Positions 50,215-62,300 of a DNA stretch of 64,000 nt are shown one piece after another. The notes below the pieces were generated by a model, which saw nothing but the letters and a program-made list of their open reading frames with translations, did no database searches and was not told the DNA's origin. Origin of the DNA: Phylloscopus collybita (taxonomy: Eukaryota; Chordata; Aves; Passeriformes; Phylloscopidae); NCBI GenBank assembly GCA_027886175.1, contig JAJNNQ010000006.1, forward strand, positions 1,922,001-1,986,000. Reading direction: 5' to 3'. Position 1 is the first letter of the stretch, and every line of letters begins with the position of its first letter. The position numbers were made by a program, and so were the translations under genes.

Positions 50215-52699
50215 CTAGAAAAAACATCTATATTTCATTATTTATGTTTATCCATTTAGTGCATCCACTCTAAAAATGCAAGTAGACAAAACAAGAACCA
50301 ATAAAAACAACTAAAAAGCATTTTAAAACTGGGAAAGATTAAACAGCACATCATCCATACTGACAGCTGCCTTTAAAAAAGTACTGCCTTAATGACCTTC
50401 AAAACCAGGCAGGAAATGCAGAACACAGACACTTATCAGTAAGTTTCATCGTTTTCCCTTAACTAGAATTTCAAGGCTGCATTGGGGGTGGGGAGGAACA
50501 TCCCATTAAACATTGTTTCACTGTCACTCATATGCTGGAGGGTTTTTCAGTGGGTTCCTGTACAATAAAACGCACTACAACCACCCTTAAACGCTCTCGG
50601 GAGGCAAATGTGTAACTCACCCACCCAGCCAACTGGCCCAGTTATGTCTGTCGGGTACTACAGGCTGATGTGGATCATCACTCTTGTTCCCTGCTTCCAC
50701 TCTGGGCAGCCCAGTCTCTGCTGGCAAAGCACAGCAGACCACATACAGTTATCAGCACTCTCAACTGAGTAGGTCACAAGAGTTTCTGCTCAAGTCAGCT
50801 GCCCTTATTTATCCTAAGTCTTACTCTAACAACAAGAAGATAAAAAGAAACAGCTATGAAGGTATTTTTTCAAGTTTCCCTCTTTAACCAAAAGCAATGA
50901 ATCTAGTTTGGCTCACTCATCTTTGTATCCACCAAAACAGGCAATAAATTTAGAGTGTTAATAAAGACAGAAAGCATGTGGTGATCTTTTAAGTTCTATG
51001 GAAGTTTTAATACTTTATCTTCTCCCATGGTCACACGATTTAATAAGGAAAAAGAACTCCTAGACTATATAAACAAGGCAAGGAGCAAGTACATGTAAAA
51101 ATGACTGTAAAGATGAAGAAAATAAACAGACATCAGAGTATGGGTCTTCACACAACTGACCAGACTGGTTTTGTCAATCTAATCTCGTATTTAACCTTTA
51201 TATGGGAAATAAAAATTTAGATGGGTTTGGTCTTGAGTATAAGTCATTTAAATTAGATCAGCAGCGTCATCTGTAACATAGAAATAACTATTCTGCATCT
51301 TCCTCCACCCCAGCACATCTAAAACTTATTCAAGAATACAATAGCAAGAGATTATTATTACGTACATCTATTCACATTTCACTTTGATTTCTGCTTTCCT
51401 TCACAAGATGAACTTGCTACAATCTTAGAAAAGAAGTTACACTTAGGCAAATAGACTGCAACCTTTTCATCTCTAGAGCAAAACTTCTTTCAAATGGATG
51501 TTTGAAGTTTGGAAAATTAAAGCAATTACATGAAGCAGCCAGTCACATGATCCACAGATTATATATATAATATATAAGTATAATAAATGCAAATAAAAAA
51601 TTCATTTCATAGTAAACTATGGCTAGAAGACTAAACACAACAGTGCTTCAGCTAGAACTCACGTGTTTAAAAGAAAAAAATCCACAAAACAGTATAGGGC
51701 AATAAAAAGAAATTCGCTTCACCTGTCGCTAGTGCTCTGTCTTAAATGGCTAATCCAGAAAAAATCCAAACCATATGGGGAAATACTCTTAGACAGTCCT
51801 TATCCTAAGAAAGGCCATCTTTAGAAAAAGTTGGGTTTTCACAGAGGTACTTCAGCTCTACATTTTAGGATGGATTCCTTCTTGCAGCAATTTTAACAAA
51901 GCCCAACATAGTGCTCCATGGAGACGACCTTTTAACCCTGTTGGGCGCTGCAGTGTTTACTCAGGTACTGTAGTTCACAGTTACACTGTAAACTGCCCTC
52001 GGAGGAAGTATTTTCCTGTGTCATCTGCTACTAAACTCTGGAGACCTGAACATCAACTTGTAGGGTCCCCACGTATGAAACAGACTTCTAAATCACAGTA
52101 TGAAGACTCTGAAAAATACTGGACAGAAACCATACAGATTTATCACCGTTAACACCACAATATTTTGTCTTCTCTGCATCCTGTCCTTCGGTACTTGAAT
52201 AATACAGGTCCTAATATATACACCTATATTATACCACCTACAGCATCTCTGCTCTCCATCACGCATTTCAGAGAAATCTGAAAGGTCCCACTTGTCCAAC
52301 AATGCAGCAAAACCTGAAGGCTTTCTTTTTAATATGCAAAATTATCCATTTTCAATACAACAGTGGTCCAATCGTGTGAGAAGTACACAAACATTAACAC
52401 TAACTGAAAAGGAAGTGAAAGCACTGACAACAAAACAGCCTGGGAATAGCTCGTTTGTATAAATAAAACCTGCTGTTTAAAAATTGCTTTTACTTCTGGA
52501 TATTGAATTTGACTATTACATTTAATTTCCTCCTATTGTTAACTCAAAAAGGGATTAAATGGCAGAAGCATCAGATGTAAGAGGTACAGGACTTTCCTGT
52601 TACTGAGTAACTATCATCAGACACTCAAAAAATGGAAAGAATTGATCACACAACTAATTAATTAACACCCACAGCATCTTTACCTTTTTGGTAGGTTGA

Positions 52700-55430
52700 A
52701 TCACCTTAAATGCACACAGCATGGGCAACACACAAGAGGAGCTGGAAGCCTCTGTGCTGCTAGGAAGCTACAACTTAGCTGCCATTACTGAAACTTGGAG
52801 TGAAAATCCCACAGTTGGATGTGGCTGTGGATGGCTACAGTATGTTAGGAAGGGACAGAGTAGGAAGGAGTGGCTGAATGTTGCCCTCTACAACAAGAAA
52901 TGGATAGAGTGTGAAAAGCTTCCTCTGAAGAACAGCCATGAGCAGGCTGAAAGTATATTGGCAAAAGAAACAAATCGAGGCATCAGGAGGACCAGATGGT
53001 TGATCCAGGGAAGCCAACTGAGGAAGCCTTCTTGCTCCAGCCACAGGAGGCATCAGTCTCCATTATGGACTCATAGGCTCTGGTCCTGTTGGAGGCCTTC
53101 AGCCACCCCAAAATTTACTGAAAAAGTGCACAGCAAGCTATTTCAGGAGGAGACTTCTGGAATGCATGAAGGATAGCTTCTTAAGACATATAGCAGACAA
53201 TCCTGACTAGGGGGGATGTAACACTGGTCCTGTTAGTCACCAACCCAAGTGAGCTAATCAGTGATGACAAGATTGGTGAAAGCCTGGGCCACAGGAGTCA
53301 CACACTGGTGATGTTTGCAGCCCTGACGGACATGGAACAGGCAAAGAGTACATTTAGGATCCTAAATTTTGGAATAGCATACTTCTGGCTGTTAACAGAG
53401 CTAAATCCATAGGGCCCCCTGGGAAACTGTCCTCAGAGTTACGGGAGCAGGACAGAGCTGGCAGATCTTTAAAGATACTTTCCATAAAACCCAAGAGCTA
53501 ACAATCCCTGAGTGTAAGAAATCAGGAAAGGAAGGCATGGGACTGGCATTGCTGAGTTGAGACCAAACTAAGAGCAGCTGAGCTCAAACTACAGAGCAGT
53601 AGATGAACAGGCAGTAGGAGGAGGGACAGGTATTCTGTGGAAAGTACAAGGACACCGCCCAGTTTTGCAGGGATGAGGTCAGAAGGTCAACTGAGGCTGA
53701 ACTTGGCAAGGGATGCAAAGAATAAGAAGGGCTTCTACTGTCAGAGAGAAAAGGAAGGTCAAAGAAAATGCACTCCCACCGATGAACATGACTGGCAAAC
53801 TGGTAACAACAGAGGAGATGGCTTTTTTTTGTGTCAACCTCTTCACTGGCAACCTTTCTTCCCACACCTCTCCAGAGGCTGGACTGGGGGAGCAAAGAGA
53901 AGATCACGTTTGCGACCACCTGAGGAACCTGAATGTACCTAAGTCTATATGACCTGTCAAGACACATCCCAGAGTTCTGAGAGAATTGGCTGACATAGTT
54001 ATCAAGTCACTCCATCCTACAGGAAAAGTCATGGCCGCCAGGTGACTGGAAAATAAGAAACATTGTACCCACCTTAACAAAGAGTAGAAAGGCAGATCCT
54101 TGGAACTACTGACCTCTCAGTCTCACCTCTGTGCCTGAAAAGATCATGGAATAGATGCTCCTAGATGCTGTGCTAAGACACACGGAGACAGGGAGATGAT
54201 TCAGGACAGCCAGCACAGTGTCACCAAGGGCAAGTCCTGCCTGACCAGCCCAGGCCTTCTATGATAGGGTGACTGCATCAGTGGTCAAGGAAAGAGCTAT
54301 GGATGTCCTCTATCTGGACATCCATAAGGCTTTTGACACAATCTCCAAAACATCCTTCTTTCCAAGTTGGAGAGATATGGATTTGACGGGTGGAAAATGT
54401 TCAGTGGACAAGAAGCTGGTTGGATGGACCCATCCAAAAGAGAGCAGTCAACAACTCAATGTCCAGATGGACACTGGTGACAAGTGTCCCTCAGCAGTTC
54501 ACAGCAGGACCAGTGTTGTTTAGTATCTTCATTAATGACATGGACCAAGTGAATCAAGTGTACCCTCAGCAAACTTGCAGATGACACCAAGCTGAGTGGT
54601 GCAGTTAACACTGCAGGCTGAGGGATGGGACAGTATCCAGAAGGACCTGGAGAAGCTCAAGCAGTGGATCCATATGAAGCTCATCACATTTAACAAGATC
54701 ATACTCAAGGTCCTGCACCTGGGTTGGGAAAATTTCCAGTGTCAATACAAGCTGTAGAATGAACTGATTAAGAGCAGCCCTGACAAAAATGACTTGGAGG
54801 TGGTGGTGGACAAGAAGGTAGTCATGACCCAGCAATATGCAAGTGCAACCCAAAAAGCCAACCATATCCTAGGCTGCACGAGTAGCCAGCAGGGTGATTC
54901 TCTGCTCTGGTGAAACCTCACCTGCAGTGCTGCATGCAGCTCTAGGGTCCTCAGCACAGGAAACACATGGACCTGCTGGAGCAGGTCCAAAGGAGGGTCA
55001 CAAAACAATCATGCGGATGGAGCACCTCTGCTGTGAAGACAGGATGGGAAAGTGGGAGTTGTTTAGCCTAGCGAAGGCTCTGGGAAGACCTTACTGAAGC
55101 CTTTCAATATTTAAATGGTGCTTATAAGAATGACGGGGACAAACTTTTTAGCAGCACCTGTTGCAACAGAACAAGGAGAAATGGCTTTAAACTAGAAGAG
55201 GGTAGGTTTAGATTAGATACAAGAAATCTTTTACAATGAGGATGGTGAGGCACTGACACAGGCTATCTGGAGGCTGTAGGTGCCCTATCCCTGGAAACAT
55301 TCAAGGTCAGGTGGGACAGAGCTCTGAGCAATCTGATCTAGTTGTAGATGTCCCTGCTTTCTGCAGGGTAATTGGACCAGATGGCCTTTCAAGGTCCCTT
55401 CTAGCCCAAAGAAGTCTATAAATTTATAAA
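52700..55430 (+). mobile_element. CR1 LINE, long decayed copy (endonuclease through RT to 3' end)
   Basis: The sequence begins just before a CR1 ORF2 endonuclease start (translation GNTQEELEASVLLGSYNLAA, then AITETWSENP). It continues through reverse-transcriptase blocks such as MDVLYLDIHKAFDTISK, FSIFINDMDQV and a LADDTKLSG-like segment. It ends with the CR1 3' region (GACCAGATGGCCTTTCAAGG, then CCCTTCTAGCC). Frameshifts and stops break the frame many times, so it is inactive. It lies antisense to AKAP11 in intron 1. At about 2.7 kb it covers most of ORF2, unusually long because most avian CR1 copies are 5'-truncated to a few hundred bases. Confidence 0.88.
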
Positions 55431-56097
55431 CCCATTTGGTCAGTGATTTGCTGAAGAACACTCTTCTCATCAGAGCATGTAATAAGTCTTTATATAGCTT
55501 TTCCATAACATGTATCCTTGTTTGAATACATGTAAAGAGCAAAAATAAATAATTGGCTTAATGGAATCCAACAGGAAGTTTGTCATGGATTTAATCTATT
55601 CGTGTAAGTCTATCCTGTGCCTAAATTTACTTTAAGACAGTGTGTATTGACAAAACTTAGCTGGCAGAAAAGAAGAAACTTTATCTTTTTTTCTGAAAAT
55701 GTGCTGAGTAAATCTCTTCAATTGCTACAGGGACATATGTGGACATGTGCACACCTATGTTAAACACATACAGGTTATGACAAATTTGAACAATACATTT
55801 AAAATATATGTAATATGGCCTTATTAAAATTAAATTTCACATGAAAGATTCTAGGCAATGACAATAGTATATCTATACTATGTTTTAAAAAGAAGGTGTT
55901 TTTATTAGTACTAGAACAAAACCAGACATCTTTCTTTTTTTAAAAAAAGAACTTTTTTTGTGTGTTCAGTGCATGGACCTGAATCAGCCTAGAGAACTCT
56001 GATGCGGTTTGCAAAAGCCAGGCTTAATGAAACTCTGAGCTTTGAATGATTCATTCCAAATATGACATTTAAAAATACCTTAAGAACAACCCTCTTT

Positions 56098-57165
56098 TAG
56101 AATCATAAAATCATCAAGGTTTAGAAGAGGCCTACAGGATTATCTAGACCAACCACCCACTTCCTCTGGTCCTCTCACTGCAAGCATGGCAGAAGAGACT
56201 GGCCTCCACCTCACCGCACCCTTGTTTCAGGTGGCTATAGAGAGTGATGAGGTCTCCCCCAAGCCTCCCCTTCTCCAGACTAAGGATCCTCAGCCACTCC
56301 TTGTAAGATGTGTTCTACACTTTTCACAAGCTTTGTTGCCCTTCTCTAAATGTGCTCCAATGTCTCAATGTCATTTTGGAAGTGAGGGGCCCAGAACTGA
56401 GCACAGCATGCAAGGTGTGGCCTTACCAGTGCTGCGTACAGGGGGACGATCCCTGCCCCAGTCCTGCTGGCCACACTATTGCTGATACAGGCCAGGATGC
56501 CATTGGCCTTCTTGGCCAACCTAGGCACACACTGGCTCATGTTCAGCTACTGTCAACCAGAACCCTCAAGTCCCTTTCTACCAAACAGCCCTCCCACTCT
56601 TCCCCCAGCCTGCAGTAGGGAGTGGGGTTGTTGTGACTCAGTGCAAGACCTGGCACTTGGCCTTGTTGAACCCCATATCGCTAGCCTCAGCCCATTGATC
56701 TAGCCCATCCAGGTCTCCATGTAGAGCCCTCCTACTCTCAACCAGATCAACACTCCCATCCAACTTGGTGCTGTTGGCAAATTTACTGAGGGTGCACTCA
56801 ATCCCCATGTCCAGATCATCAATAAAGATGTTAAACAGGACCTGCTCCAGAACTGACCCCTGGGGACACCACTAGTGACTGGCCTCCAGCAGGGAGGCTC
56901 CATTCACCACCACTCTCTGGGCCCAGACACTAGCCAGGTTTTTATTCACTAGAGATTACTCCCATCCAAGCTGAGAGCAGCCAGGTTTTCTAAGAGGATG
57001 CTGTGAGAGATGGTGTCAAATGCTTTACTGCAGTCAAGATGGACACCATCCACAGCCTTTCTCTCATCTAAGTGGGACACTTTGCCATAGAAGGAGATCA
57101 GATTGGTCAAGCAGAACCTTCCTTTCGTAAATCCGTATTGGTTGGGCCTGATTCCCTGGTTGTTC
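56098..57165 (-). mobile_element. CR1 LINE, 5'-truncated, inverted relative to its neighbour
   Basis: On the plus strand it starts AGAATCATAAAATCATCAAG, the reverse complement of a CR1 3' terminus. On the minus strand translated pieces include [39 protein letters not shown] and [20 protein letters not shown], all CR1 reverse-transcriptase segments. It is frame-broken. It lies 670 bp from the long plus-strand CR1, and the two share their RT-to-3' region in opposite orientation. Confidence 0.85.
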
Positions 57166-58794
57166 TGCATGTGTATTTTTAACCTTACCAAACAATTGCT
57201 ATTAAAACCCAAAATAAGCAAGTCTACACTGACAAGCAGGCAGAATAGTCTAAAGGATCCTTCTCTATTTCTCATTTCTAATGATTTATCAGTTTCACTG
57301 ATCAGGTCAGCAGTCTTCAAAAAGTCCAGGTATGAAACGCAAGCTGTCTTAACCACAGCCAGACCCACATGAGCAAAATACATCATTTATGGTAAGCATT
57401 AATGACAGGCTGGGTCCTCTTTTTCTTGCTTGGTTTTAATTCTCTTACACTTTATTTCTGTCACATAGAAGCAGCAATTTCAAAAGAATCAATCATTCTC
57501 TTTTCCTAGATCATCACTAGCAAGTCATCATGCACAGTTTCGCCCCAGACCTGGGTCTCAATTCTCAAACACTCCCTGTGAAAAAAATGTTACTTGACGT
57601 ACTAGGGATATCCATTGGTCTGGATTTTGTGGCTTATGCAATTAAGTTTCTGTACTTCAGTTTGTTGTGTATTTTGCCCAGAACAGAACCAAGTAAGGTG
57701 GGGCTATTATTTTCTAAGCTGCAGCATTTTCCCAAGAAAACTTATTACCACCTAGAGAAAATTTCACCAGAGAATACCTTGTTCAGTTCTCAAAGACTAA
57801 TTAAATATAGGTGGCATCTATCACTAAAGTCTAACTGTACGATTCTGAAATAATATTACAAACATAAAGCCGTGTAAGACTCTTCCCAAGTGCAACCTGC
57901 ATAAATTTTGAGCATTGTTACCCTTTATTTCAGCGTCACTGATCTTTTCCAGATACAATGTAAGTGGCATTTTTTTCCTTCCTATCTCACTCTTGCAATA
58001 CATCAGAGGTAAGAAGGCTGTATCTTTAAATACAGTTCAGATCTACAGTTCACCCTGCTTTTTCCCTTTTGCTACTGGATTTTTTTTTTTAAACCGGCGA
58101 AAAAACCTTCGGTTGTAATAAGAATGCCAAAGAAATCCCCTCAAAAGAGCCAAGAAGGCAAAGGAGGAACGCTCGTTGTTCCGCCTCCCTGGAGGGAGAA
58201 GAGGAACTGGAAGGAGGACGTGTGCCGGGAGGGAGGGAGAGAGGGCGAGGATACACTTTTACAGCGAAATGCTGAGAACAGGCTGAACTTACTTAAACCG
58301 TGCGCACCGACCACAGCCCGAACAACGCAGGAGGCAACGTAAACTCACGGAGCCTCCGTGCACCGACTCCGACTGCACCAGTACGAGTCAGTCAGTGCCC
58401 AGCCGAGACTGCGGACGGACAGAGCCGGCCCACGGGGGCACCGGAGATCGCGAACCCTGCACGCTCGGTCCCGGAGCCGAAGCGCTGCGCTACCCCCTCC
58501 TCACCTCGTGTCACCTCCGCGCTGCGGTCCAGGGGGCTCCGGCCTCGCCCCCGGCCCCCTCCAGGTGACCGGTGGGGCCCGCGGGAGCTGCGCTGTCCCC
58601 GGGGAACCTTCCCCGGGAAGGGCGCCGGAGGATGCGCTTCCCCGCGCCTCCCCGGGAGCCCCCGGGCCACCTGTGGCAGCGAGCCCCAAGTGACAGGCCG
58701 GCGGCAGCGCCCCGCCCTGCGCCCGAGCTCCCCAGCAGGGCGGCCCGTCGGGGAGCGGCCAGAGGGGATGAGAAGAAGAGCGGGCGCTCCGTAC

Positions 58795-58990
58795 CTGTGG
58801 TTGTGGCTGTGACCGCCGCCGCCTCCTCAGCGCCCGCCGCCCGCGGCCATTGCCCCGCAGCGCAGCGGCCCCGGAGCGCCCGACCGGACCCGCCGCCCCC
58901 GCCCCAGCCGCGGGCCCCGCCCCCTCCGGACCCGCCCCGCCCCCGCTCTCGCGACGCTTCCCGCCCAGCCCCGCCCCCGCAGCCGCCGCC
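58795..58990 (-). other. AKAP11: putative AKAP11 non-coding exon 1 (5' end approximate)
   Basis: The minus strand shows a good splice donor, CCACAG|GTACGG, with the last exon base at 58795, just inside the CpG island. Exon 2 (50214-50107) opens with a splice acceptor and contains an in-frame stop before its ATG, so at least one upstream non-coding exon is required. This donor is the best candidate. The transcription start is not determinable by eye; 58990 is a placeholder near the GC boxes and the CCAAT box. Confidence 0.45.
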
Positions 58991-59003
58991 GCCGCGCGCT
59001 CCC

Positions 59004-59015
59004 ATTGGCGGGAAA
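59004..59015 (-). promoter_or_regulatory. CCAAT box overlapping an E2F-like site
   Basis: On the minus strand this reads TTTCCCGCCAAT: an E2F-type TTTCCCGCC (59007-59015) runs directly into a CCAAT pentamer (59004-59008). It lies upstream of the putative first exon, inside the CpG island. Overlap of these two motifs is common in cell-cycle or housekeeping promoters; use here is inferred. Confidence 0.55.
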
Positions 59016-59104
59016 GAGGCGGACGCCCCGGAAACAGCCGCGGCGGCGGAGCGCGCGCACGGCCCGTGCCGGCCACGCCCCGAGGGGGAGCTCTGTGCTC
59101 TGTG

Positions 59105-59392
59105 TCCCTGCCCTGTGCCTGCCCTGCCCCTGCTTAGTCCCTGCTTAGTTCTTGTCTTGTCCCTGCCCTGTGCCTGCCCTGTCCCTGTTCCTGCCTTGTC
59201 CCTGTTCTTGTCCCTGTTCCTGCCCTGTCCCTGCTTAGTCCCTGCTTAGTTCTTGCCTTGTCCCTGCCCTGCGCCTGCCCTGTCCCTGTTCCTGCCTTGT
59301 CCCTGTTCTTGTCCCTGTTCCTGCCTTGTCCCTGCCCTGTGCCTGCCCTGTCCCTGTTCTTGTCCCGTTCCTGCCTTGTCCCTGCCCTGTCC
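59105..59392 (+). repeat. minisatellite of CCCTGYC-type units with a 101-bp higher-order period
   Basis: Short C/T/G-rich units (TCCCTG, TTCCTGCCTTG, CCCTGTGCCTG) are arranged in a longer unit beginning CCTGCTTAGTCCCTGCTTAG. Two near-identical 101-bp copies start at 59129 and 59230, differing at about three positions, with partial copies on both sides. Few stop codons occur, so repetitive open frames appear in several frames; these are artefacts. It abuts the CpG-island promoter of AKAP11. Confidence 0.88.
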
Positions 59393-59395
59393 CAG

Positions 59396-62300
59396 CCGCT
59401 CCCCGCGGGGAGCGCTCGGGCACGGCCTTTGCAAAGCCCTCGGGAGCCGTGTGCCTGCCAGGCGGCTGGGCTTGCTCGGGTTCGCCTCTCGTGGCCGGCC
59501 GGCAGCCTCAGCACGGGGCGTGGGTTGGAGGCTGCAGCCTGGTTTTAGTCAGACGAGGCGCAGACAAGACTGTGAGACCCTGTCTGAAAATCCCGTTCTC
59601 CCCCCGACCCCAATCATACTGTCTTCCTAAATTCAGCGCTGCCGGATTCCTCAGGGCATCAAGGTGTGCTTTTATCCAGCAGATACGCAATCGATTTTCA
59701 CCTCCTCATGAGTTGTTCTGATGTGTGTGTAAGTGTAGGTGCTGTTGGGGCCTGGGATTTCTTTTCGTTTGGATGGAAGCGGTAATCTCGTGTAATCTCT
59801 TCCCAGCATAGAACTGTTCCAGCAGCAGCAGCTCGTCCGGGCACAAACCTGGCAGCAGGGACACAGCCAGGAGGTGTCTTCAGCAATGCAAAATGAATCG
59901 TCTGAGCAATGTGGGCTGGTAACTCTGTCCCCCCACAAAGGAGAGACTCGGGGAATCGGGAGAGGCCTTGCCGAGACCCGGCATGTGAGGGAACCACAGA
60001 ACTGGAGTTCCGCCGGTGGAGGCAGGAGAAGCGTGTGCCTGCAGCAGCTTCTGCAACAAAGAAAAGAAAGAGCTCCCAAAGCTAAATTCAGGAAAAAAAA
60101 AAAAAAAACCACCACACCGAACTTCACGTACTAGGCTTAGGAAAAGAAAAAGACATTAAAAATACTCTACCCTTACAGCTTTTTCAGTGTGCTGGGTAGT
60201 TTCAAACTCTAACTTGCCCCGTTTTACAAAGACAAACAGAGAAACTACCCTAACCCCCTCATAAATTGCACTTTTCTTCTGGATACCACCTAAGACCTGT
60301 AAAAAGGATATAAGAAATTTTTTTGCTACTGGATTTCCCTTACTCTTGCTAGATAATTCTTGCTTCTGCCTGCTTTCTGTTTTTACTTAAGCTGTGACTT
60401 TTATTTCTATTTAGTTCTTTCATGAAACTCATGTTTCTGAGTTTGACAACTATGTCAGACACTTCAGAGGTCAGGGGGTGCGTATTCATTTTTGCCAACA
60501 GGTAGGTGATCTGCATTTTCATTTACCCTAAAAACTACTAAGCTGTGCAACAAAGCCATGCAAAGACTAGAGATAAAAGAAACAAAAGGTTGGTTCTAAA
60601 CTCTGTCACACTGTATGCCATAAGTGGGATGAATAAAATGTTCCTCATATTCCCAAGGTCTGTAGGTCCCTGTGGGATGGAGATAAAGTAAATGACGAAT
60701 AGCCTTAAATTTAACTCAAGTTAGTTGTCATTTCAGTGCCCATTGAGACCAGCCTGAATTGGAAATACACTGTCTTTTGAATAAAGACATTTCAAGTTTG
60801 CTCATCCTCAGCTTAACAACAAAGTATCTCCTTTTGACCAACTCCGTCATTAAATACACTTCTTAGTTTTCATGAAAGATAAAAATTCTGTAAGGGTTTT
60901 GTTGTTTTTAATATATCATTTTTTTTATGTATCAACAGTAAGTAAAAAATTTCCAAAACAAAATAGCTGTGGAAGCAATGTAAACATGCAGAAGCATGCT
61001 TTAAAAACAAATTCAAACCTTTTATTCCCTTTGTTTTACAATTCCCCTTAGACTGTTCAGAATAATGAGTTCCTATGGCTGCCTGCCAAAACCTTGAGAA
61101 AAATCAAGGTTTACCCTCATCAGGAAATGATGAAACATAACACATGGCATGCCATTGTTTGTCACAAAAAAAACCCTGTTCTTTTTTATACAATAATAAA
61201 AATGATGATAGCTTTGAAATAATGATTTTTTTAAAATATTTTTTTACAATTGATTTAAATACTGCCTATGGTAAAGCACAGGAAATGTGTCTGGTCAGCC
61301 AACATTTCCTAAAATTTATATTAATTATGAAAAAAATACAGTGTTGGTTTCTGGGTTCTAGTATTTTCTGTCCTGTTAATTTTATATTTTTCAGGGCAGG
61401 GTCTGGCTAGTCAGAGCCCATCCCACTGAGCCCAGCCAGGGAGGAGGGCAAGCTCAGGACAGCCCCAGCCCTGGGCATCAGGCACCTGTGGGGACAGGGA
61501 TGGGTCTAGGCCGGGCTAGGACACCAGTCCATGTGTGGGGGTCAGAATCAGGCCCCATGAAAGGAATCAGCATCAGGCAGAGCTGACCATGCACCTCTAT
61601 TGTTTTCTGCCTGCTCATTTGGTATGAGAAATAGGCAGCTTTAGAATCTTTTTGTCAAAGCTACTGTCATGTCCCTGGTACTATCCTGACTCACTGGCTG
61701 CACCTGTCTATTAAGCCTGATATTTCGGGATCACTGGCTTGGAACAACTTGTTCAAAGACTGTCTCAGAGTGAGTTATATGTCATCTCTCTCAGGTATTG
61801 AATGCCAGTTCTATGAAAGGCGTTAAAGAAATAGTCTGTAGCTTTATGTGACTTTTGTTTGTCCATTTTTTTACTAGTCACTTACTTATATTTTCCCCCT
61901 CAGTCCATGAAAACTACACAGTTGCATGATTGTGTCAGTGTTGTTTTGTTGGTGTTTTGTTTTGTTTTTGTTTTGATACTACCTCTGGAAAATGTTCCTC
62001 CATAACTAAAGCTTTATTATGTTCAGGCCAGACCTGAAATTATATCCTATAAGCTACACTTACAATAATAAGGATTGCCTTTTCAAGGGCAGCTGAGTAA
62101 TTTATATTCCTACCTTTAACAGGAGGAGCATATTCTTCTGATCTTAAAACCTGTGTAAGCCTTTTCCATTGATCCCCTTGCAGCAAGCTGGGAAGGATCT
62201 GCTATGCTTGAAAATATTCCACCCTCCTTCTTCCCTCCCCAACCCCCCAAAATAAAAATCTAAAGCTCATAGCTCACAATGTAATAATTTCATGAATGAC

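Larger units (their letters stand above)
50215..58794 (-). other. AKAP11 intron 1
   Basis: An 8.6-kb intron between the putative CpG-island exon and the start-codon exon. It holds a long plus-strand CR1 (52700-55430) and a shorter minus-strand CR1 (56098-57165). The stretch 50215-52699 shows AT-rich unique DNA including a TA-rich patch near 51560. The stretch 57166-58290 shows no recognised element. Confidence 0.65.
58290..59090 (-). promoter_or_regulatory. AKAP11: AKAP11 CpG-island promoter
   Basis: About 800 bp of very GC- and CpG-rich sequence lie abruptly within AT-rich surroundings, upstream of the first AKAP11 coding exon in the sense of transcription. Read on the minus strand it holds many GC boxes (CCCCGCCCC on the plus strand, about 58915-58980), an inverted CCAAT box and an E2F-type site. 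A TCTCGCGA element, of the kind found in housekeeping promoters, sits at 58947-58954. No TATA box is evident, as expected for a broadly expressed CpG-island promoter. Whether it is also bidirectional cannot be told from sequence alone. Many open frames here are GC-bias artefacts. Confidence 0.85.

Noticed and set aside
57166..57386. Extension of the inverted CR1 open frame beyond its RT segment
   Set aside because: CR1 similarity fades at about 57165 and the remaining peptide matches nothing I recognise; read-through into unique DNA is the simplest view.
58300..59514. Many long open frames on both strands in the CpG island and minisatellite
   Set aside because: They arise from GC-rich, stop-poor and repetitive sequence; translations are Pro/Arg/Gly/Ala-rich or tandem-repeat peptides with no family resemblance, and they overlap in several frames.
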